Of a stretch of DNA of 64,000 bases, positions 32,962-43,300 are shown one piece after another; position 1 is the stretch's first letter, and each line of letters starts with the position of its first letter. The position numbers and the translations under genes were made by a program. The DNA is taken from NCBI GenBank assembly GCA_035048495.1, contig CM068547.1, positions 33,674,502 to 33,738,501 on the forward strand, given 5' to 3'. The DNA is from Euptelea pleiosperma (taxonomy: Eukaryota; Streptophyta; Magnoliopsida; Ranunculales; Eupteleaceae). Under the pieces are notes generated by a model. The model was not told the DNA's origin and searched no databases. It saw only the letters and a program-made list of their open reading frames with translations.

Positions 32962-35900
32962 ATGCTTTCTATGCTCCGCACGAGCGAAACGCCGTCTCTG
33001 CAACTATTACGCGAGTCTTCCACGTGCGGAAGGAAGCTCTATCGCCGTGAGCATACTAGGCCAATACGCATCGATCTTCCGCGGACGACGTGCTCGGGTT
33101 TTGGTAGAGGGACAACCTCAAGTGTGGTGGCGTCTGCACCAGTTGACATGAATACGGAGGTGCTGCAGAAGGGGATAGCCGAGCTCTACGACGAGTCGTC
33201 GGGGATATGGGAGGATATTTGGGGGGACCACATGCATCATGGCTTCTACGATCAGAACGTGCCAGCGTCCATTTCTGATCATCGATCTGCTCAGATCCGG
33301 ATGATCGAACAAACTCTCAGATTCGCCGGTGTTCCAGGTTCGCTCTGTATCTTATCTTTTGGGTTTTTTGTCTTTTTGGTTGGTTCATCTTTCTAGTTTG
33401 CCCCTCTCTCTCTCTCTCTCTCTACTTCTTTACCTAATCCAACGGTCCTTAAGATAGAAGATAGTTTGATGGTCGACAGTTTCTGGGATTAATCATTAAA
33501 CTAATGTAGGTGGGTCCTATTTGACCTTATTTAGGGAACCTGCATCTAGGGCGGAATCTGCTGAGGGACCCGCCCTAATTCTATAAATGGCGAACATTAC
33601 TTTTTTATGCTTTCCCGTACATCAAATTATCACTCCATGTGGCGCATTAATCGAAACCACTGAATGGTCCATCACGTGAACCTATATATAAAATCACCAA
33701 TCAGGCTGCTTGGGTGATTTTTAACCGTTGGATTTGAGTTTTTTATGGGTTGATTTTTAGCCGGAGGGATTCTAGCATTATTTAGGGTTTTTGGATCCAC
33801 GGCTAGAAATCACCAATCAGACTGATCTTTTATCTGTAGGTCCACCAAGGGATGGTCAAACATCCTTACGGTCAGTGGTCTCCAACAGTAACTAACGTGG
33901 CCGATAATATGACCATATGGATGTTTGGCCAATCCCTAGATGGGCCTACAAACCAAAAATCAGCCTGATTAGTGATTTCTAGGCGCTGGATTGAGTCATT
34001 TTGATTAATAATGCTCAAATTCACTCGGTTAAAATAAACCCATGAAAATGACTCCAATCCAGCGCCTAAAAATCACTAATCAGGTCGATTTTTATTTGTA
34101 GGTGCACTTAGGGATTGGCCAAACATCCATACGGTCAGGTCCTCTAAAAGTGAGCCACGTGGCTCAGTTTTACTCCTTATTTTTATAATGCCCTCGTGCT
34201 TTAGTTGGACCCAAAAGTGTACAAAAGCGAGGACACCTCACTATAAATTTTCGTGGGGACCTCTAGAAAAAAGTAAAATAAGAAAAATCTAGCGAAAGTC
34301 CAGGACAAATACTGTCACCTTTGGCTTTATTAGATAGATTCTTATTTATTTTATAGATATTTTACCTGAAAATGAAAACAGATTGAAGTTGCCTATGATA
34401 CAGACTTCTGTATCAAAATTTTGATGCAGAACTCCCTCAATTTGCCACGTGTAGACTCTTTATGTTTGGCCCACGCCTGGGTGGACCCACACACCAAAAA
34501 TCAGTGTGATTAGTCATTCCTAGCTATTGGATTTGAGCACTTTTTCATAATGGGCTTCGAACCAACTCATAGGCCGGTTCATAAAGCCCATGATGAAAAA
34601 GTGCTCAAATCCTACGGCTAGAAATCACCAAACACGCTGATTTTTGGTGTGTAGGTCAATCTGGGCCAAACAGTCAGTGGGCAAGTGGGCCCGAACGAGT
34701 ATACTACTACGTTGCAATTTGAAGGACTTGTGCATCAAAGAGCAGATTCGACAAAAAGGTGATGATCTATGATGTTGATGATGAATTTGTAACTTTGTAT
34801 GCTAAGGTGTACATGTGAGAGTGAGTGACAGAGTTGACATAGACCGTCTCACCTATATGGACCTAGTACGTGACATGGACTGGTGAGGTGGGTACCTACA
34901 TTGGGGTGCCATTAGCATTACACACCATGTCCATTAATGGTAATGCGCCATAGTGACCATTTTTCACGGTGAAACCTAGTTTCAAACAAAATCAACCGAA
35001 CTGTATGTAGTTTCGTCCTACAACGAAATTGAAACGAGTTTTTGCAAATTTTACGATTTTTTTTGTCTTAAAATCGTATTTTGTGGTGTTGTTTTGCAGA
35101 GGATTCATTGAGAAAGCCTAAGAGCGTAGTTGATGTTGGGTGTGGGATTGGAGGCAGCTCGAGATATCTAGCGAGGAAGTATGGGGCCAAATGCCAAGGC
35201 ATCACCTTGAGTCCCATTCAAGCTCAAAGGGCACAAGCTCTTGCCATTGCACAAGGATTGGCTGATCAAGTATGTTCCTTTGTACTTTGTCACATAGAAA
35301 GTCAAGGTTACATATCTCATCGGATGTTCGTAGCCGTTTGATCTCTGACATCGTTATCCACATTTAAAAAAAAAAAATTGACTAGTGATTAAAAAAGGTC
35401 TTTAGATGAGATCGTTGCGATCATCCTATTATGCTTTGATATGAGTACGGGTGTCAACGTCCAATAAGAAAATGAAAAATACAATTAGACGACTCGGTAG
35501 CATATTTTAAAGGCTCTGAGGACCCCCTTTTCTGACTCCTCTCGGGAGTTGGACTCGGGCCGTGGTTTCAAGAATCCAATGGTGGTTAATAGCGCTGAGT
35601 TGGCATTCACTTAATAAAAAAAGTGAATGCCAGCTCAGAACTATCAACCACCCTTCTCGGAATCCACGGCCCTGAGTCCGACTCCCAAAGGGTTAGAAAA
35701 AAGGGAGGCTCATTAGCCCAACCCATCTTAAATAAGGGTCGAGCTCGGGGGACCCCCATTTTTTACACCCATTTTGGTGTACCCACGGAGAAGATGAATC
35801 AATGGCTGATTTTTTGTGAGGATGATCTCTATGGTGAGGAGATCATCCTCACAAATCATTCCAATATTCGTAAACTGGTTTAGAGGTTGAGGAATTATGG

Positions 35901-37974
35901 ACTGTTGATTTTTACTGTGTAACTTGAAAACCACATTTGATGGGGTTAGAAATTTCATAATGGGCTCATTTTTTGTTGGGGTGATCTATATGGTGAGGAG
36001 ATCATCATCATGAAAAATCAGCCATTGATTCATCTTCTACGTGGGTACGCCAAAAATGGGGGTCCCCCGAGCCCGACCATTTAAATAATGTAAAATAAAG
36101 TAAATATTTTTTTATATAATAGTAAGGATAACACTTGATTATAAATTTTATTGAAATTTTGAAATTCAATTTTTGAATTTTGAATTTTACGCCATTTTTT
36201 TCGTTTTTGTCTATATGTTACAATTCGTTATAACGGAAAAAGGGTAACGTCCTAATCCGTTATACCGTTATAATGGCCTCTTTTAAACCATGCTTTAGAT
36301 TTCTTGTAACATGAAAAGCTCAAGAGGGATTGGAAGATGTAACAATGGTGAATGGTTAGCAGGTGTCCTTTCAAGTTGCAGATGCACTTGAGCAACCTTT
36401 TCCTGATGGGCAGTTTGATCTGGTTTGGTCCATGGAGAGTGGAGAACACATGCCTGACAAAGCAAAGGTATCTTTATCTCTTCATCCATAGATTCATTTA
36501 TTATTCTCCGTATAGTGAAACGTTTCGCCCGTATCGTTCTAGGGCATGACAATCGTCCGTTTCGTTCAGGCCGAAACTTTCATAACGTATCACCATAAAT
36601 GTTAAGACCCAAACCAATACACCAAAAGCACCTAAATGATAAGAGGTGCGAAAGTTTAAGTCTTAACCTTTAGGATCTTAACATTCCATAATGCTTTAAG
36701 GCCAATGTCTACAGTGGCCCACTCTGAGGCGACTTTCACTCCAGTACCCCTATTTTCTCACTTTTAGTGAGTGAGCTCCCGGCATTTTTTCCGGTACCCC
36801 TATTTTCTCTTTTTTGAGGGAGCCCCCAAGTAGCCCTTTCCTCAGGTCGCCCCTCCTGTGACTTGAACCCATGACTTGGGGTTGGCTCTGATACCAATGT
36901 TAAGACCCAAACCAATACACCAAAAGCACCTAAGTGATAGAGGTGTGGAAAGTTTCAAGTCTTAACCTTTAGGATTGTAACAATAAACAGTAAAACTCCC
37001 ATCAAATTGCAGTTTTTTCAGAAAAGGATTCGTTTCGATTTCACGAAGTTTCATCCAAAACCGACCGATACTTCCAATATGTTTCAGTTTGCGTTTTCTC
37101 ATTCTGTTAAATTGGCAGTTTGTAAGCGAATTGGCACGTGTAGCATCGCCCGGGGCCACTATAATAATCGTAACGTGGTGCCATAGAGATCTCTCGCCCA
37201 CTGAAGACTCGTTGCAGCCCCAAGAGAAAAAACTCTTGGACAAGATATGTGAAGCTTTTTATCTCCCGGCCTGGTGTTCAACTGCGGACTACGTCAAATT
37301 ACTTCAATCTCTCTCACTGCAGGTACTTGCAACCATGGTTAGTAAATTCTCGAATTATTTGCAAACTGTACAAAATATTCATCACAAAAAACAAAAACAA
37401 AAAAAACCGAACCGAACGTACTATCAATGTTTGGAAAAATTCGCGAATTTTTTTTTCAAGATCACAGACTTTTCCAAATTATTCAGTTTTGAATATGAAA
37501 AGTCATTTTATACGACAAAATTTTATTTTTTAAATTATTTTTGACTAATTTTATAACGCATATTTTAATGACAAACCCCAATTGTACTCGAACATTTCCT
37601 GTGCCGTATTTTTGCCGCACTCCGAATTGCTAATTATGCTTACACCTACATATGTGCGGCAGGATATCAAGGCGGCAGATTGGTCGGGGAATGTGGCCCC
37701 ATTTTGGCCAGCGGTGATACGCTCCGCCTTAACATGGAAAGGCCTCACTTCATTGCTACGAAGCGGTAAGCATATATAGCATTCATATCACATGCATAAC
37801 TACTAATTTCCCTTTTTTTTTTTTTGTTAATTACATCATTTTCTTCAATTATGGTTATCGGTTAATTCAGGATGGAAAACCATAAAGGGGGCACTGGCGA
37901 TGCCGTTAATGATCGAAGGGTACAAGACGAATCTAATCAAATTTGCCATCATTACTTGCCGAAAGCCGGAATGA
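32962..37974 (+). CDS. VTE4: gamma-tocopherol methyltransferase, copy 3 (complete)
   Basis: Complete gene; exons 32962-33337, 35100-35269, 36363-36467, 37119-37322, 37663-37765 and 37871-37974 join to 353 codons, the size expected of plant gamma-TMT. Residues 1-62 are rich in Ser, Thr and Arg and poor in acidic residues, with a VVASAP stretch near the end: a plausible chloroplast transit peptide. The mature part begins about MNTEVLQKG (Met63). SAM motif I is at about 135-144, the FDLVWSMESGEHM block at 200-212, RVASPGATIIIVTWCHR in exon 4 and MPLMIEGYK at 330-338. The motif usually written PGG is PGA in all three copies. The enzyme methylates the chromanol ring of gamma/delta-tocopherol using S-adenosylmethionine in plastids. 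Introns: 1762, 1093, 651, 340 and 105 bases. A TRIM retroelement lies in intron 3. The gene faces the coiled-coil protein gene. Confidence 0.94.
33600..34250. repeat. two adjoining core-palindrome elements in TMT copy 3 intron 1
   Basis: Arms CACCAATCAGGCTGCTTGGG/AATCACCAATCAGACTGAT (33640-33900), then AAATCAGCCTGATTAGTGAT and its inverse (33900-34170). Copy 2 retains only the rightmost arm near 21200, a deletion relative to copy 3. Confidence 0.6.
34440..34690. repeat. palindromic element, type C (copy 3)
   Basis: Orthologous to 1262-1515 with CATAATGGGCTTCGAACC centre; diverged, showing the element predates the array. Confidence 0.55.
35736..36079. mobile_element. type D MULE-like MITE (TMT copy 3 intron 2)
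   Basis: Orthologous position to the elements in copies 1 and 2, so the insertion predates all TMT duplications seen here. Left flank CTTAAATAA, right flank TTTAAATAA. Confidence 0.72.
36600..36982 (-). mobile_element. complete TRIM retroelement (TMT copy 3 intron 3)
   Basis: Two direct repeats TG..CA, 36600-36683 (84 bases) and 36898-36982 (85 bases), flank about 214 internal bases. Exact 5-base target duplication ATAAA at 36595-36599 and 36983-36987. Read on the minus strand, TGGTATCAGAGC, complementary to the 3' end of initiator methionine tRNA, follows the first LTR after a one-base gap and is the primer-binding site. No protein is encoded: a terminal-repeat retrotransposon in miniature. 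Confidence 0.85.
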
Positions 37975-38229
37975 ACGAATTACACCGACATTTCTCGTCG
38001 GGGTTCATAATTTTGAAGAAATTCTTCCATAATTCTATTTTTCTAGATTGTGTTGAGAAAGAATTTTTGGGGTACGTATATATCACCCCACCCCAAATGA
38101 TATTATTTTTCTAGGAAAACTAGTATTGCCATGCCACGGTACGGATTCAGGTTCGATTCCGGCTGGTGCGTAATCTTTTTCTACCCGACAAAAACAAAAA
38201 CAAAAAATTGCATGTGTTTTGCATGATAA

Positions 38230-39115
38230 TGTCACGACTCACGAGTAATATTAATTGTAGGCAGTTACTACAAGTAATTTTTTTTTTATTGTTTAAATTT
38301 TTAATATAAATTGATATACAGAAAAGATATTTATATATAAAGATTTCTTTTAAATAAATGGTTCAATAGATAGAACTGTCATACAGTGCGCCGGCGCACT
38401 ATGCTCTTGAGGCTTCCGTGAATCTGCAACGTTCATCTGGTGCGACACAATTCTTGAGGCATCTGACACCTTAGATGTGCAGTGTGATATTGAGCTCACC
38501 ATATAATTCGCATAATTGATACTTCAATATGTTTCATTTTTAATTATAAGTTTTGTCTTTGTTTTTTAAATTTTTATATTTAAATAAAAAGTATAAAATT
38601 ATATGTATATACCCACAGCACCGCAAGCTCATCAATGTAGATTCTTCCTTCTGTTCGACAATATTCAGAAAAAAATAAATTCGCATAATAACGTTGTTGG
38701 CGGATGGTGTGTTCCCACACAGGTGGTGTTGGCCCGATGACCCATTGGTATACATAGTTGTTTCGTCTTTCGCCAACAAGTCGATCTTTTGGGGTAAATG
38801 GTTGTTTAACATGGTATCACAGCCTTAAGGCATAAATAAGAGGCCGCGGGTTCAAGTCCCAAGCATATACATTCCTGCTGAGGGGGGCGTGTTAGCAGAT
38901 GATGTGTTCCCGCACACGTGTTGTGTTGGCCCGACGACCCGTTCGTATACATAGTTGTTTCACATTTCCCCAACTGGTCGATCTTTTGGAGTAAATGGTT
39001 GTTTAACTCGACAATCATCAAACTCACACAAAGATTTGCTATGTGGGGATGTATTGGGCACAATCCTATCTGCTTCCGTTACACAAGCCGAAAGGCGGTC
39101 GAGGATGAACTTAAT
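38230..39115. other. gene-free segment specific to the TMT copy 3 flank
   Basis: Holds a GTGCGCCGGCGCAC palindrome (38386-38399) and two retroelement-like units. The unit at 38806-38960 has TGGTATCACAGCCTTAAGG (primer-binding-site-like) and GGGTTCAAGTCCC, related to the repeats at 42955-43730. No coding exon found. Confidence 0.5.
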
Positions 39116-39696
39116 CCGTTGTTAGCTCATGTGGCTGAAAGTCGTTTTGCTTTCTAAAATAGGAAAGATATAAATTAGTAAAATTCAGTGTGCTATTCAA
39201 ATGATATCGCTCTCGTACCCAAGTAACCAGTGTTCCTCAGACCATGGTTTAAAAAAATGTTGTAACTGTAATGCCCAACCCCCCGTTAGTTATCTGAAAA
39301 ATAACTCCCAAAACCTTAAAAAAAAGGGGGGGCTTAGCCTTATAATGGAAATAACAGCCGTTATTTATCTGTTAGCTGTTATTTTACTGTTAGTAAGGTT
39401 ATTTCGATTCTTTATTCAAATGTGACTCGTTGTAAGGGACGTAACCATAATGTTCCTTTTAAGAGTCAATCTTTGATGACGAACCATAGTATGAGCCACA
39501 TGGTACATTCTTAGGGACTACTGATCGTATAGATGTTTGGCCCCTCCCGAGGTAGACCTAATTGCAAAAAAACCAGCCTGATTAGTGATCTCCAACCTTT
39601 GGATCTGAGCATCCAAAATAATACTTGATTCCCACTGTTAAAAATCAACCCATGGAAACAGTTATTAGCATCCCGTGTGTAAGGTGTAAGATATCT

Positions 39697-39735
39697 AGAG
39701 AGAGAGAGAGGGGGGGGGGGGGGGGGGGGGGGGGG
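39697..39735. repeat. GA and poly-G microsatellite
   Basis: (GA)n then about 26 Gs; counterpart of 9211-9239. A long G run of this type can form a G-quadruplex. Confidence 0.9.
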
Positions 39736-40358
39736 CTCTTGTTTCTTTATTCATCTAACACCTGCAAACAGATAATCCATAGTAGTGGAGTTAGCGACAA
39801 GTTTCATGACAACCTTTCTCGCCGAGAGGTCTCCCCTCAACCATGGTTTTGATGCCAACGAGACCCTTTATTTGGGTGCATAACCACAAGGAATAGATTG
39901 TGAGGAAAAGAAGTGAAAACCAAACAAAGAACAACAATAACACGGAATTATTTGCTTTATATAGGCCGTAACCATAACGATATGCTCTGCGATTTTAAAC
40001 AGCTCTCTCGGGAATATGATGCGAGAAATTTTCAAAATAATTCGGTCTTGATTGGAAGGCTGAATCGGGAATAGGTTAGAAGATGCCTAATTGCAGAGAT
40101 ATATGTTGATATTTTCATATTAGATTCCAAACTGTTCCTGACACCAACTTCAAATTTGCACTCTCTCTCTCTTTTTCTCTCTCTCTCACAAGCACACGCC
40201 CGCACACACACACACAACACGCAGAACGAAACATTTGTCTGAATTAAGGAGAGGACAGAAAGGAGGCTTCTCCCCCAGTGTGGAACCTCAAAGAAACACG
40301 AACAAGGCTTGTCAAAAAAAAAGAAAAAACAAACAAGAATACACAAAAATAAGACTGT

Positions 40359-43300
40359 CTACAAAATACTTGGTACCTGAGAAACCAATCTCTGCTGCAA
40401 CTCTGTGATCTTCGAGCATAGCTCAACCTTCTGCTCCTTGTAGCTCTGCAGTAGGTACTCTTTTCCTTCTATTACTTCCTTCAACTCTCCCACTTCTCTC
40501 TTCAACATCTCAATCCTCTCTCCACCTCCTCTCCCCTTGTCCACCAACTCCAAATCATTCTCCCCATCAAGAAACCCGTTAACATGCCCATTTCCATTTC
40601 TTCCTTCTGCTGGCCAGTTCCTGGCCATCGGGGGCTTCTCAGGGTGACCCACATCTCCAACACAGTGATCTGCTATGGCCTTCCTCAGCCTCTGGATCTC
40701 TCTCTCAGCGTCGAACAGGTCCTGGTTCGCAGCATCGAGCTGCGACTGCACAAGGGTAGAATGTGTCAGCTGATTACTAAGGGAACTCTGCAACTCTGTG
40801 ATCTGATCCTGCATTTCCAGGATCATCTCATCCCTTCTCTTCAACTGCTGCCTCAGCTTGTGTATCACTTCCCGCTTGCTGAAGATGTCAGAGCCAGATT
40901 CAGACACACAAGGGGAGTCCGAACTGTTTGAGTGGTGGAATGGCTTCCGAGGCAGCTCCAGGCGATCGGGTGAAGATGCCCACATTACACCGTCTGGCCT
41001 GCTGGATTCTGGAGCTGGAATTGTCACTAAAGGGAGTGCCAGATCAGTTTCTTTCCGCATTGGGACAACAGGTGGATGCTTAACCTCCACCACGCCATCT
41101 GAAATCCCTGTTCCATGACCCAAAAGAAGAGGACAAAAGAATAAGAAAAAAGGGGTCTTTAAAACTAGGTTAATTATCCATGGCACCAGTAAAACTGTAC
41201 AAGCAGCTCAACACATGAAGCATTGAATGTCGCATTAATTAATTAATAGACCATTTCAAGATGGTTCGTTGCTATCGGTGTAGTTACAGCAATGGGTTGA
41301 CAATTTCCAAAACTACATTCATATTTGGTTCCAAACTGTACGCTCTTATTTCAAATAGTACAAGAAAGAAGATCAGTAGGTGAACAGGGAAATCTACTGA
41401 GACAACCCAATACAAGTATATGTGTGGATTCACGCACCTGTGACCCATCATTTGGACATTGCAGATAGATCTGAATATTCACCAATTTTATTTATTTTCT
41501 GGTAAGTCTGAATGTTCACCAATTGACAGTATAATTGTGTATACACCAAGTTTCAGCACCAAAACCATGAGAAATCAGACAGACCACCTAATGACTACCT
41601 TGGTCCGCAACAGAGGTCAGTTTTAAAATAAGGAAACAAATCTATGGATTTGCCAAAATTCTCATCAACAAGTCTCTCTACAAAACAACAAAATCAATAA
41701 TTGTTAGGTTGTCTCTGGACCAAATATCCATGCAGATAGGACTTCCAGGAAAAAAATTAAGCAGACACGTAACAAAGAAAAAACCTAAACGATTTGAACT
41801 CTAAGAAATAGTAATGGTACATTGCAGCATGGTAAGCAAGGCAAATTAAAAACAATGGTTCCCAATCTTAGAAGCCAAAAGAAGCAGGACACAGAAACAG
41901 GAACAGGAGCAACAAGAACAAATCCAGAAGCGTCATGGAGTTCCGAGAATTGGAAGCGAGACCTGCATCCTGGTAAGAAAGTATTGCAACTATAATGCTG
42001 AACTGCATAAGTATGGCACCAGTTTTTGGTTTGTCTTGCTGCCAGAACTCCATGCTCGATGAACTCTAGAGTCTAGACAAAATTTCTTGTAGAAAACAGT
42101 AAGAGAATGTTAAAAAAATGCAGTGATTGCACAAAACTTGCTGGCAAGGAGTTACGAGACAGTGAAACCGATAGTGTTAGGTATGGAATAATATGAAGCC
42201 TTAATTAGCAGGGGACCTCAACAAGGTTATGAAATAGGTTTTGTTTGGCTGTAGAAGAAGCAGTATCCTTGTGAAGGATAAGACAAGGGAAACACAATCC
42301 GCTGTTTCTTTTGCAGTCGATGTTTTAAAAAAGCGCGCCTCAAGGCACGTGAACGTGAGGCATATATGTCAAGGTGAGGCACACAGGTCAAGCCTTCAGG
42401 ATTAAGGCCTCACCAAGTTGAGGTGTAAGCCTCGAGGCACAAGGCATGAGGCGCAATTGACTGTGCACGGTAATTGGGCCAGCCAAACACTAAAAAAAAT
42501 CACTTTTTCCCAATAATACCCTCCACATGTTTATTATAAAAAACGGCCTCAAGAAGATGATTTAGGTCATCTTCTACTTCTTCTTTGAGAGAACTTCCAA
42601 TATCTCTCACTTTTGCCATAGTTTTTCATTTTAGGAAATATTTTTTAGGAAATATGATTATGATCGATTGATAGAACTTCCAATATCTCTCACATCTGAT
42701 TCTGTCTCTTCCTATGGATTCCTTGTAAAGAACAAGTTATGTTATCATGTATTAAGTCGTACAGGTGTACCCTTTATAATATAAGGGACACCCACTATCT
42801 GTAAGGGCTTTTTTGTAATTCCTCTTTTATATATAAATTGAAAGTTGGGAGTCATGCAACCTACATGCTCTATAATTCTCTCTCTCTCTCTTCTCTTTCA
42901 TCCTCTTCTCTTTCATCTTCTTCTCTATTGAAACCCTAACCCTAGGATTCATCGGGCCAGCACAACACATGTGCGGGAACATATTATCCGCTAACACACA
43001 CCCTCAGTGGGAATACACTCCGCTGGAGACTTGAACCGCAACCTCTCAGGCCTTAAGGCTCCGATACCATGTTAAACAACCATTTACCCCAAAAGATCAA
43101 CCTATGAGGGAAAGGCTAAACAACTATGTATACCAACGGGTTGTCGGGCCAACACAACAGGTGCGCGGGAACACCCTGTCCGTTAACATGCCCCCTCAGT
43201 GGGAATACACTCCGCTAGAGACTTGAACCCACGACCTCCCAAGCCTTAAGGCTTTGATACCATATTAAACAATCATTTACCCCCAGAAGATCCTATTGGG

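Noticed and set aside
38806..38960. Possible tRNA gene (GGGTTCAAGTCCC resembles a B box)
   Set aside because: No cloverleaf can be drawn; TGGTATCACAGCC next to it fits a retroelement primer-binding site better.
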